A DNA stretch of 27,881 nt from an uncultured Bacteroidales bacterium (GTDB lineage: Bacteria > Bacteroidota > Bacteroidia > Bacteroidales > UBA932), in contig CAJGBW010000019.1 in assembly GCA_904501835.1 (NCBI GenBank), forward strand, positions 1 through 27,881, given 5' to 3'. The notes beneath the pieces are model-generated. The model saw only the letters and a program-made list of their open reading frames with translations. It was not told the origin of the DNA and did no database searches. The position numbers were made by a program, and so were the translations under genes. Of the stretch, positions 1 to 6,928 are shown piece by piece. How positions within the stretch are numbered: the first letter of the stretch is position 1; each line of letters starts with the position of its first letter.

Positions 1-1
1 A

Positions 2-865
2 TCGATTTCTGAATTAGCGAAATTACTTGGAAGGCAAAGCATTTCATCTCGCGAAGTGGAACAAGAGATAATAGAGAATACCGTCGCGAGATCTACATTT
101 CATCCGCTGCCCGCCTCATCAGGAGAGATAATCAGCTTAGAATACTCGGGGGATATTAATCGAGTTGTTCCGTCGGAATTGGGGAGCTTGGAGAATCCCG
201 AGACAGAAATGCTCTTTTACTTAAATCTTATTGAAAAAAAGCTTCTTTCCTACAGTTATATAACACAAGAATTATATCAGTATAAAGAAACTCTCATAAC
301 ACACACTGAAAAACAAGATTTCCTAGGGCCGATAATCGCATGTGTAGATACGAGTGGCAGTATGTCTGGTGCGCCAGAAATAACCGCAAAGACACTTTTG
401 CTTGCCATTGCCAAAGAAGTAATTGCCACAAAAAGGAAATGCTATATTATTTCTTTTTCCAATGGGATTGAGACTCTTGACGTCTCGGATTTCAGGGGCG
501 GGAATGCTTTGCAAACGCTCGTTGCTTTCTTGAATAAATCTTTCAATGGAGGAACAGATGCATATCCAGCATTGTTCGAGGCTATTAGAGTTCTTCAAGA
601 GTCAAGTTACAAGAATTCTGACGTGATTATGGTATCAGATTTTATTATGCCGAGTTTGCCCCACGATATATTAGCCTCTATCGAGACGGAAAAAGCAAAA
701 GGAACCAACTTCTATTCATTCGTGATTGGCAATTCTGCAAACAACAATGCAATTAAGGCTTTTAACGATACTCTTTTATACAATCCTTATTCAGAAGAAG
801 GACGTAAGGCGTTTGCAAAACACATCACGCAGATAGCCAAAAGGAAGTCTGATAATATTCGGTAA
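2..865 (+). CDS. ViaA-like VWA (CoxE-type) protein, 5'-truncated
   Basis: The reading frame is open to the left edge, so the true start lies outside the window; the GTG at 56 is only an internal candidate. The C-terminal half is a von Willebrand A domain with a MIDAS metal site: DTSGS (Asp98 counted from the GTG), the Thr of GGTDAYP, and the Asp of VSDF. The phrase GPIIACVDTSGSMSG, the CYIISFS strand and the SDFIMPSLP segment match the C-terminal domain of ViaA (YieM), the partner of the MoxR AAA ATPase RavA. In that family the pair acts as a chaperone-like module linked to respiratory complexes; the role here is inferred. A ravA-like gene would be expected just upstream. The gene looks more AT-rich than the rest of the window. 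The family call is fairly secure, orthology less so. Confidence 0.8.
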   Translation, partial: SISELAKLLGRQSISSREVEQEIIENTVARSTFHPLPASSGEIISLEYSGDINRVVPSELGSLENPETEMLFYLNLIEKKLLSYSYITQELYQYKETLITHTEKQDFLGPIIACVDTSGSMSGAPEITAKTLLLAIAKEVIATKRKCYIISFSNGIETLDVSDFRGGNALQTLVAFLNKSFNGGTDAYPALFEAIRVLQESSYKNSDVIMVSDFIMPSLPHDILASIETEKAKGTNFYSFVIGNSANNNAIKAFNDTLLYNPYSEEGRKAFAKHITQIAKRKSDNIR

Positions 866-875
866 TATTTTTTCG

Positions 876-947
876 TAGCCCCACGAGGAATCGAACCTCG
901 ATCTAAAGTTTAGGAAACTTTCGTTCTATCCGTTGAACTATGAGGCC
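876..947 (-). tRNA. tRNA-Arg (anticodon CCT)
   Basis: The reverse strand folds as a complete 72-nt cloverleaf. Its acceptor arm starts GGCCTCA and pairs with TGGGGCT plus discriminator A. The D-arm is GTTC/GAAC, the anticodon stem AAAGT/ACTTT has loop TTCCTAA, and the T-arm is CGAGG-TTCGATT-CCTCG. The anticodon CCT (912-914 on the plus strand) reads AGG arginine codons. The 3' CCA is not encoded. It begins 20 nt after the rpmF stop with no clear promoter in between, so it may be processed from the rpmF transcript. Confidence 0.95.
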
Positions 948-967
948 ATAAAAAAGAAAATCACTGA

Positions 968-1153
968 TTACTCAGCGACTTTCTTTTCAATAATCTGACG
1001 ACCTCTGTAATAGCCGCACTCGGGACATACTCTGTGATATTGAACGGTTGCGCCGCAATTAGGGCAAGTTGCCAATGTAGGAATCACAGCATTGTCGTGT
1101 GTTCTTCTTTTGTCTCTCCTCTGTTTGGAGATCTTTCTTTTAGGATGTGCCAT
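968..1153 (-). CDS. rpmF: 50S ribosomal protein L32
   Basis: This 61-residue basic protein has the L32 signature. It starts MAHPKRKISKQRRDKRR and has two zinc-binding cysteine pairs (C30/C33 in CPNC, C43/C46 in CPEC) followed by GYYRGR. L32 is a small zinc-binding component of the large ribosomal subunit. Length and motifs are complete and normal. It lies 16 nt downstream of the DUF177 gene, the widely conserved yceD-rpmF pairing, so the two are very probably cotranscribed. tRNA-Arg follows 20 nt after its stop. Confidence 0.98.
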   Translation of the reverse strand: MAHPKRKISKQRRDKRRTHDNAVIPTLATCPNCGATVQYHRVCPECGYYRGRQIIEKKVAE

Positions 1154-1169
1154 TTTCTATATTCTTTAT

Positions 1170-1670
1170 TTATAATTTCAAATCTTTCAATCCTGCAAAA
1201 GGGTTTTCTGTCAATTCCTGCTCACCTCCCGGATTGTCCGTCAGATAGGCAGAAACGATAGGATTACAAGTTCCTTCCGGATGACAATGTTGAATAGGAA
1301 GGGCCAGACAAATGTTATCATAAACCCATTGTGAAGCATCGTACTCCTTTTGTGAAGCCTCAATCACCGCGATTTCGCGGCCATCAGGCGTCTCATCTTC
1401 CTGGTCAGCACCACGACGCAACACCAATTCTTCCTCCAATTCAATCGGAAACTTCATCTCATCCCAACAACGCACACAGGGCAAAGTCAAAAATCCTTGC
1501 GCCGTGAGAGACAAATCAAAATCGCCTCCCTGCTTTGTCAAAGTGAGGTTCAGCGCAATCTGCGCCGACATAATTTCCTCATTGTCAAAAGCTTCAAAGA
1601 ACTCTTTTCCTACAACGAAGTCAAATGACTTCGAGCCGGTAAGCGGTATGATAATTTTCGTTTCCATCAT
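1170..1670 (-). CDS. DUF177 / YceD family protein (rRNA accumulation factor family)
   Basis: This 166-residue protein is of the YceD/DUF177 family, recognised from its position directly upstream of rpmF, the early FFEAFDNEE segment, the cysteine pair C65/C68 in LPCVRCWDEM, and a second Cys/His-rich patch (IQHCHPEGTC) near the C-terminus. Family members are linked to 23S rRNA accumulation and large-subunit assembly; the exact mechanism is unsettled. Two ATG codons lie in tandem at the start (1670 and 1667), and either could be used. A Bacteroidetes-type -7 box sits about 20 nt upstream, so this gene probably begins the DUF177-rpmF-tRNA-Arg transcript. Confidence 0.88.
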   Translation of the reverse strand: MMETKIIIPLTGSKSFDFVVGKEFFEAFDNEEIMSAQIALNLTLTKQGGDFDLSLTAQGFLTLPCVRCWDEMKFPIELEEELVLRRGADQEDETPDGREIAVIEASQKEYDASQWVYDNICLALPIQHCHPEGTCNPIVSAYLTDNPGGEQELTENPFAGLKDLKL

Positions 1671-1692
1671 GACAGCAGCGGCTTTGAGCCTG

Positions 1693-1700
1693 CAAAGGTA
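1693..1700 (-). promoter_or_regulatory. Bacteroidetes-type -7 box for the DUF177-rpmF operon
   Basis: The reverse strand reads TACCTTTG, an exact match to the TAnnTTTG -7 consensus, ending 22 nt before the ATG at 1670. No convincing TTTG -33 element is seen at the expected spacing, so this is a consensus match only. Confidence 0.55.
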
Positions 1701-1738
1701 AGAAAAAGATTTTGAAAAACCACTTTATTATCACAGAA

Positions 1739-3550
1739 TTATTCCTCGTCTGCATTTCCACCCTTGCGTTTACGCTCGGTTGCATCCAAAATAATTTTGC
1801 GAATCCTCATGGATTTCGGAGTTACCTCCACCAATTCATCCTCCTGAATATACTCCAAGGCCTCTTCCAACGAGAACTGAATAGGAGGCGGCAACATCAC
1901 CTTTTCATCACTTCCCGCAGCACGCACATTGGTCAATTTCTTTGTCTTACAAATATTGATATTCAAATCACGTTCACGTGTATGCTCGCCCACAACCTGT
2001 CCTTCGTAAATTTCCACACCGGGATCGATGAAGAAACGACCTCTATCCTGCAATTTATCCATTGAGTAGGCGACCGAAAGTCCCGTTTCCAAAGACACCA
2101 AAGAACCATTGGTACGTCCTTCAATCTCTCCTTTATAAGGTTCGTACCCTTTCAGACGGTGTGCCACCACAGCTTCACCCGCAGAGGCCGTCAAAAGATT
2201 GGAACGCAAGCCGATAATACCACGGGACGGGATATCGAACTCCAAATGGGTGCGATCTCCGCGCGCCTCCATGTGCACCAAGGCACCTTTGCGACGGGTT
2301 GTAAGCTCGATGGCCTTACCTACATACTCTTCGGGCACATCAATGGTCAGATTTTCAATAGGTTCGCAACGCTGACCGCCAATCGTTTTATCCAGCACCT
2401 TCGGCTGTCCCACTTGAAGCTCAAAGCCCTCACGGCGCATGGTCTCAATCAACACGGACAAATGCAACACGCCGCGGCCATAAACTATGAAAGAATCCGC
2501 ATTGACACCCGGTTTGACACGAAGCGCCAGATTCTTTTCCAACTCATTATCCAAACGCTCTTTCAAGTGACGCGAGGTAACAAACTTACCCTCTTTGCCA
2601 AAGAAAGGCGAATTGTTGATACAGAAAAGCATGCTCATCGTCGGCTCATCCACCGAAATAGGAGGGAGTGCTTCAGGATTCTCAGCGTCGGCAATCGTAT
2701 CGCCGATTTCAAATCCCTCGATGCCAACCAAAGCGCAAATATCACCACATTGCACCTGATCCACTTTAGCCTTACCCAAACCTGTAAAGACCATCAACTC
2801 CTTGATACGCTGCTTCTGCTGAATATCATAACGTTTACAAAGGGTTATGGGCATACCGGCTTTCAACTCACCGCGCGTAATACGACCGATGGCGATACGA
2901 CCCACATAGGGAGAATATTCCAAAGATGAAACCAACATTTGAGGCGTACCCTCCACCATGGCAGGCGCCGGAATTTCCTCCAAAATCGTGTCCAACAAAA
3001 CAGAAATATCTTCGGTCTGTTCCTTCCAATCCGTTGACATCCAACCTTGTTTGGCACTACCGAACACCGTCTTGAAATCCAACTGGTCATCGGTGGCACC
3101 CAAAGAGAACATCAAGTCAAACACCTCTTCCTGCACTTCTTCGGGACGGCAATTCAGTTTATCCACTTTGTTCACCACCACAATGGGTTTTTTACCCATT
3201 TCAATGGCTTTTTGAAGCACGAAACGCGTCTGCGGCATACAACCCTCAAAGGCATCCACGAGCAATAGAACGCCATCCGCCATATTCAGCACGCGCTCGA
3301 CTTCGCCACCAAAATCGCTGTGACCCGGAGTATCTATAATGTTGATTTTTACGCCCTTATAAGTAACGGACACATTCTTTGCGAGAATAGTAATACCTCT
3401 TTCTCTTTCAATATCATTATTGTCGAGAATGAGTTCTCCCAATTTTTCCTGATCCCTCACCAATTTAGCTTGGTAAATCATTCTGTCCACCAAAGTCGTC
3501 TTTCCATGATCGACGTGGGCGATAATTGCAATATTTCTAATGTCTTGCAT
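1739..3550 (-). CDS. typA: Ribosome-associated GTPase BipA/TypA
   Basis: This 603-residue translational GTPase is complete for the family. It has G1 AHVDHGKTTL (residues 11-20), switch I RGIT (51-54), G3 DTPGH (73-77) and G4 NKVD (127-130). Next come a domain-II-like barrel, an EF-G-like domain (RGVLHLSVLIETMRREG) and the BipA-specific C-terminal region (GRTNGSLVSLETG, then DPGVEIYEGQVVGEHTR). BipA binds the 70S ribosome and helps 50S biogenesis and growth under stress or cold. The ATG at 3550 directly precedes the conserved QDIRNIAIIAHVDHGK. A strong hairpin with a U-run ends only 13 nt upstream of this ATG, and no separate promoter is seen between the two. Confidence 0.98.
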   Translation of the reverse strand: MQDIRNIAIIAHVDHGKTTLVDRMIYQAKLVRDQEKLGELILDNNDIERERGITILAKNVSVTYKGVKINIIDTPGHSDFGGEVERVLNMADGVLLLVDAFEGCMPQTRFVLQKAIEMGKKPIVVVNKVDKLNCRPEEVQEEVFDLMFSLGATDDQLDFKTVFGSAKQGWMSTDWKEQTEDISVLLDTILEEIPAPAMVEGTPQMLVSSLEYSPYVGRIAIGRITRGELKAGMPITLCKRYDIQQKQRIKELMVFTGLGKAKVDQVQCGDICALVGIEGFEIGDTIADAENPEALPPISVDEPTMSMLFCINNSPFFGKEGKFVTSRHLKERLDNELEKNLALRVKPGVNADSFIVYGRGVLHLSVLIETMRREGFELQVGQPKVLDKTIGGQRCEPIENLTIDVPEEYVGKAIELTTRRKGALVHMEARGDRTHLEFDIPSRGIIGLRSNLLTASAGEAVVAHRLKGYEPYKGEIEGRTNGSLVSLETGLSVAYSMDKLQDRGRFFIDPGVEIYEGQVVGEHTRERDLNINICKTKKLTNVRAAGSDEKVMLPPPIQFSLEEALEYIQEDELVEVTPKSMRIRKIILDATERKRKGGNADEE

Positions 3551-3563
3551 ACCTTATCTAACT

Positions 3564-3594
3564 AAAAAAGGATGACCAAGACTTTTGGCCATCC
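3564..3594 (-). terminator. Rho-independent terminator or attenuator between tRNA-Leu and typA
   Basis: On the reverse strand GGATGGCCAA and TTGGTCATCC form a 10-bp stem (one G-U pair) around a 5-nt loop, followed by six T residues. It lies 30 nt after the 3' end of tRNA-Leu and 13 nt before the typA start codon, so it can end the tRNA transcript or limit readthrough into typA. Confidence 0.85.
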
Positions 3595-3624
3595 CCTTAA
3601 AGACGACTATTTAAGTCAATCTTG

Positions 3625-3708
3625 TGCGCGAGATCAGACTCGAACTGACACGCCATTGCTGGCACTACCTTCTGAGAGTAGCGCGTCTACCAATTTCGCC
3701 ACCCGCGC
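3625..3708 (-). tRNA. tRNA-Leu (anticodon CAG)
   Basis: The reverse strand gives an 84-nt class II tRNA. Acceptor GCGCGGG pairs with CTCGCGC plus discriminator A. The D-arm contains AAATTGGTAGAC, anticodon stem CTACT/GGTAG encloses loop CTCAGAA, and the long variable arm is of the type expected for leucine. The T-loop is TTCGAGT. Anticodon CAG (3672-3674 on the plus strand) reads CUG. No CCA is encoded. Confidence 0.95.
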
Positions 3709-3727
3709 ATGTACCGATAAAGGCGCA

Positions 3728-3757
3728 CAAAGGTATAAATAATTTTTCAAATTTCAA
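3728..3757 (-). promoter_or_regulatory. Promoter of tRNA-Leu (Bacteroidetes type)
   Basis: The reverse strand has TTG (3757-3755), a 19-nt spacer, then TACCTTTG (3735-3728), an exact -7 consensus at proper spacing. The predicted transcription start is about 13 nt before the tRNA 5' end. The -33 element overlaps the last codons of the FimB/Mfa2-type gene. Confidence 0.7.
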
Positions 3758-4553
3758 CACTGAAATGATAGCTCTCTTTCCAAAGTCCGATTTCTACTTC
3801 AATTTTCAAATACGCACAATCGATTTTTAATGAAATATCCTTCAAATCCGCCAAAGACCAATCATATCCGCCCATCCGCATATAATTTCCCAAAGCAAAC
3901 TCTGCCAGCACCTCGCCATTTTTGCAAAGGGACAATTCCAGACTATCATCTTTCTGTCGAGGAACTCTTACGGCACATTTTCCTTTACGTGTGGGATAGA
4001 GGGGCACGCTAAATACGCCCTCATTCGGTCTCCCCTGCTCATCATAGCCATTCACATTACCTCGAATCCATAAAGAAAAAGGATAGTCCTGCGTCGGGTC
4101 GTTTCCCACCATTGTAATATCCAGGGTGCAGAAATTTTTTCGAAGTTGTATCTTTTCCATACATTCATCTCCACGGGTATCCAAATAGGAAAAATGAGTG
4201 AATACCGGCGGACATTGCTGCCCCATTGGGATCTTGAGAATATCTTCTTCCGGATCTGACAGCCACAAAGTACCATTTTCAAGCGCACAGACCTGGAGTA
4301 GCAGAGAGCTTTTCTCTACCTCCAATAAATAAGGCGCAGAAGGGTCCTCCGGCAGGGGCACAGACAAGCATCGTGTTCCTTTTTGCGAAGACAAAAACAC
4401 ATCCAGCGAATCAAAAGCATGACGAGAGACCGAGGATAAATCCAAATAGAGATGACAAGGACAATCCAGACGATTTTCTTTTATGGAGCAAGAAAGCAGA
4501 CCGCTTAAAACGACTAAAAAACCGCCCCACAAAAACACTTTTCTAAAACACAT
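3747..4553 (-). CDS. FimB/Mfa2-type fimbrial anchor lipoprotein
   Basis: This 268-residue lipoprotein has a signal peptide ending in lipobox LSGLLSC (Cys22). It is followed directly by SIKENRLDCPCHLYLDLS, a hallmark of the FimB/Mfa2 family of Bacteroidales (CSIKE...CPC...LD). The rest is beta-rich without long hydrophobic stretches, as expected for the two transthyretin-like beta-sandwich domains of this family. Mfa2/FimB proteins anchor fimbriae in the outer membrane and limit fimbrial length. The start is taken as the ATG at 4553; an upstream TTG at 4559 is also in frame. It overlaps the end of the DUF3575 gene by 11 nt and is the last gene of a three-gene operon. Anchor function is inferred from family and context. 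Confidence 0.85.
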   Translation of the reverse strand: MCFRKVFLWGGFLVVLSGLLSCSIKENRLDCPCHLYLDLSSVSRHAFDSLDVFLSSQKGTRCLSVPLPEDPSAPYLLEVEKSSLLLQVCALENGTLWLSDPEEDILKIPMGQQCPPVFTHFSYLDTRGDECMEKIQLRKNFCTLDITMVGNDPTQDYPFSLWIRGNVNGYDEQGRPNEGVFSVPLYPTRKGKCAVRVPRQKDDSLELSLCKNGEVLAEFALGNYMRMGGYDWSLADLKDISLKIDCAYLKIEVEIGLWKESYHFSVEI

Positions 4554-5103
4554 AGGCAATCGAAATTATAATATCATTGGGCAGCACAAAGAATTTTTCG
4601 CCCTTTTCCCGTGTCGCGCCACAACGAGGACAATCATATACGACGTATTTCTGCCATCCGCCCCACAACCCCAGACCAGCCTCTATGTTAAAATGTCTGC
4701 CTATCATATAAGAATAGCCTCCTGACAAACTCACGCCATAAGAATCTCCTTCACGAGTCTGTGGAGAGCGGATACCTCCCACATTAAACTCTTGATATTG
4801 CATTTTAGAAGAAAGCCAAAAGCCGGAAAAGGTATGCCAACTCCACCAACGTCCCCCAACGGCAAAACAACGTTGTCTATTTTGCATCAGTCCGTTTTTG
4901 AAGATAAAGGGATTGTATTTTGCCGACGCGACAACAGACCAATGCTGTGAAAGCGCGTAGGAAAAATCCAGATTCAAAGTCCCCAAATTCGCATAATCCA
5001 ACAGATTGGTTGCGATGGAAAATTTTTGAGCAGAACAAGGAGATACCGCACACATAAACCACACGCAGACTGCGATTAAACAGCGAAAGAAGGATTTACT
5101 CAT
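4543..5103 (-). CDS. DUF3575 outer-membrane protein
   Basis: This 186-residue protein has an Sec signal peptide (hydrophobic residues about 5-24, cleavage probably at CSA-QKF) and many short amphipathic strands ending in an aromatic (FSIATNLLDYANLGTLNLDF, WSVVASAKYNPF, FNIEAGLGLWGGW, C-terminal IAYVF), as in a small outer-membrane beta-barrel. The TNLL start, the YNVGGI-like phrase (FNVGGIR) and the CPRCG motif fit DUF3575, which often occurs beside Bacteroidales fimbrillin genes. The function is unknown; an outer-membrane assembly or anchoring partner is a reasonable guess. The ATG at 5103 overlaps the preceding stop (ATGAGTAA). An in-frame TTG at 5112 is less likely. It overlaps the FimB/Mfa2-type gene downstream by 11 nt. 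Confidence 0.82.
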   Translation of the reverse strand: MSKSFFRCLIAVCVWFMCAVSPCSAQKFSIATNLLDYANLGTLNLDFSYALSQHWSVVASAKYNPFIFKNGLMQNRQRCFAVGGRWWSWHTFSGFWLSSKMQYQEFNVGGIRSPQTREGDSYGVSLSGGYSYMIGRHFNIEAGLGLWGGWQKYVVYDCPRCGATREKGEKFFVLPNDIIISIAYVF

Positions 5104-6673
5104 AACGTTCAAATACTTGTTCTACCACTTGGCGGCGACTTGGGAATTTTTCTATCAAAGCATTTTTCAATTTTTCACAATCATGTACTCCTTCTGTCAA
5201 GACGGAAAAAATATCATTGGGAGAAAAGCCGCGCTCCCCTAACGAAGCCAAAATTTGCGGATAGAACCAATTTCCGCTGCCAAAAGTGGCAAAACCCTTA
5301 TGATAACGATCCTCAAACAATTTGGATGACAGATAATAAGCCCACATTTCGCCCACTGCACAATAACCGGCGTTTTCCTCCGTTCCATTGCCATAAGGAT
5401 CTGTAAATCCACTTCGCACATAGCCCTCTAAAATATCCTTGATATAAATATCCCAATAGCCTGTTCCAACGGATGAAAAATGGCTCGCATGGGCCATCTC
5501 ATGCACAACAGAAGCATAGATATGATAGGGCTGTCCATAATCTTTGGTACCGATGGTAATATCTGGAGAAAACAATTCCAACAATTTGGTGTATTCGCCT
5601 AAAGTATTTCCGATTAAAGTCGAATAATAGAAGGCCCCCTGCTGTAACATCACGGCAGAACTTACATTCAAATGTTTGAACATCCAGAAACGAAGATTGG
5701 ACGGAGGTAGAGCAATATCCAAATCCGACTTATCGCAACGATTGAAATACTCATAGGCGGCATTGTTCACTATTCCGCGCGTAAACAACTCATAATCAGA
5801 ATCTCTCGTAATACAATAATCCAATCCCTCCGGACCATTTTTACCCAAAGTGGAGACCGAAGCTGGCACCAGCACCCAATTAAATCCAATGGCAAAGCCT
5901 TTCTCATTCTTAAATACGACACGATAATAAGGTTTTCCATTATATTTTTTAGGTATCGTATAATAGCCATCACGGTCCGTGTAGGTCGTGGCAAATTTCA
6001 CAAAAATATTGGTCATGATTCTTACTCCGGACAGGCCCACAGGACGTCCCGAAAGATAATCCGGATCACAAATTGTGATGCGTCCTGTGGGTTGCACCTC
6101 TCCGGCTTTGGTAAAACAAGCCTCATACATTTGTTCATTCCCACTAATACGATAGGCTTCTTTTTCGACCGCGGCCCAATCCACTCCCTCCATAGCACGC
6201 GTATAACTTAAATTCTCCGTCAAGCAACATTCATCAATAACTTCATAATAGACACCGCTCGGAAAATGAAACGCTTTATCAACCACCGCATACTGCCAGG
6301 TAATCTGTTCCTGAGGAAGTTGCGGATCGTGATAATAATCTCCATCCTGTACGATACGATAATCCATAGGATGATCCAGCAAAGACACGCCATAGGCTTC
6401 CAATGTCCGAAAATCCGCCTCCGTTTTAGGCAAGAAGCGCACATAAAGATGCGTGGTCTGGATATCAGAAGAGGAGCGCGTCGGATATACGCCCGTATAG
6501 GCATCCCGCACATTTTCAACCGTATAAGGATTGTTCAAACGCTCTCCCAACACAATCATTCCATGTGAAAGCCGGCTGGAATCTTCCGAGGTGCGCACGC
6601 CCTCCACTCCGTTTTTACTGCACGAAAGCAATGTCAAACAAACGGTAAGACAGGTAAAAAAAGTCTTTTTCAT
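5096..6673 (-). CDS. Putative zinc-metalloprotease (HExxH) lipoprotein of the fimbrial operon
   Basis: This 525-residue lipoprotein has signal MKKTFFTCLTVCLTLLSC (lipobox Cys18); the ATG at 6673 is chosen because it gives a clean signal peptide. The middle has a beta-rich segment with the pattern ITICDPDY...GVRI...TYTDRDGYYTIP, like a carboxypeptidase-regulatory/peptidase-associated sandwich domain (about 200-270). A zincin motif VVHEMAHASH follows (His391, Glu392, His395); Glu442 in GEMWAYY is a plausible third ligand. I do not recognise a named peptidase family. It is the first gene of the leftward arm and overlaps the DUF3575 gene by 8 nt. Context suggests surface action on fimbrial or host proteins, perhaps fimbrillin maturation. 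That is inference; a catalytically dead adhesin is possible. Confidence 0.75.
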   Translation of the reverse strand: MKKTFFTCLTVCLTLLSCSKNGVEGVRTSEDSSRLSHGMIVLGERLNNPYTVENVRDAYTGVYPTRSSSDIQTTHLYVRFLPKTEADFRTLEAYGVSLLDHPMDYRIVQDGDYYHDPQLPQEQITWQYAVVDKAFHFPSGVYYEVIDECCLTENLSYTRAMEGVDWAAVEKEAYRISGNEQMYEACFTKAGEVQPTGRITICDPDYLSGRPVGLSGVRIMTNIFVKFATTYTDRDGYYTIPKKYNGKPYYRVVFKNEKGFAIGFNWVLVPASVSTLGKNGPEGLDYCITRDSDYELFTRGIVNNAAYEYFNRCDKSDLDIALPPSNLRFWMFKHLNVSSAVMLQQGAFYYSTLIGNTLGEYTKLLELFSPDITIGTKDYGQPYHIYASVVHEMAHASHFSSVGTGYWDIYIKDILEGYVRSGFTDPYGNGTEENAGYCAVGEMWAYYLSSKLFEDRYHKGFATFGSGNWFYPQILASLGERGFSPNDIFSVLTEGVHDCEKLKNALIEKFPSRRQVVEQVFERYE

Positions 6674-6694
6674 GGCATCAAATTTTTGTTGCGG

Positions 6695-6741
6695 CAAATG
6701 TATGATGGCTTATCCGTTTAGGAAAATGGGCAAACGGATAA
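6695..6741 (-). promoter_or_regulatory. Promoter and inverted-repeat operator of the leftward fimbrial arm
   Basis: The reverse strand reads TTATCCGTTT (6741-6732), a 12-nt spacer, AAACGGATAA (6719-6710), a 7-nt gap, then the -7 box TACATTTG (6702-6695). The ATG at 6673 follows 21 nt later. The two half-sites are perfect 10-nt inverted copies. The repeat covers the -33 region, which lacks a recognisable TTTG at normal spacing, suggesting control by a dimeric DNA-binding protein or an alternative sigma factor. Confidence 0.65.
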
Positions 6742-6798
6742 ATTTATTTTCGCACTTACAGATGCACAGAACGCCGATTTTTACGAGGATAAAAAACT

Positions 6799-6813
6799 TT
6801 TTGCGTCGCAAAA
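6799..6813. promoter_or_regulatory. Central palindrome of the divergent fimbrial control region
   Basis: TTTTGCG-T-CGCAAAA is a perfect 7-bp inverted repeat around one base. It is flanked by direct copies of AAAACTTTTT (6793-6802 and 6810-6819). Its centre (6806) lies almost exactly midway between the centres of the two flanking operators (6725.5 and 6885). A regulator or DNA-bending site is plausible; no binding protein can be named. Confidence 0.4.
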
Positions 6814-6869
6814 CTTTTTTCTCGAACAAAAAAACGCCCTCTCACAGGCCCACAGAGGCATAAAATTTT

Positions 6870-6915
6870 TTATCCGTTTAAATTTATCGTAAACGGATAA
6901 GTTGCATTTCCTTTG
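6870..6915 (+). promoter_or_regulatory. Promoter and inverted-repeat operator of the rightward fimbrial arm
   Basis: TTATCCGTTT (6870-6879), an 11-nt spacer, AAACGGATAA (6891-6900), a 7-nt gap, then TTCCTTTG (6908-6915), one mismatch from TAnnTTTG; the ATG is at 6929. The half-site sequence and the 7-nt distance to the -7 box are identical to the leftward promoter, so one regulator probably controls both arms. Confidence 0.65.
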
Positions 6916-6928
6916 CCAGAAAAAAACA

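Noticed and set aside
948..967. Terminator between rpmF and tRNA-Arg
   Set aside because: Only a 4-bp stem (CTGA/TCAG) precedes a T-rich stretch, too weak to call.
3625..3757. tRNA-Leu as an integration site for a genomic island carrying the fimbrial genes
   Set aside because: The accessory genes lie on the 5' side of the tRNA, with no integrase and no visible repeat of the tRNA 3' end. The tRNA promoter is intact.
6531..6863. A 110-codon plus-strand frame running into the fimbrial control region
   Set aside because: It starts inside the protease-like gene on the other strand, has no signal or domain, and covers operator sequence. It is probably chance.
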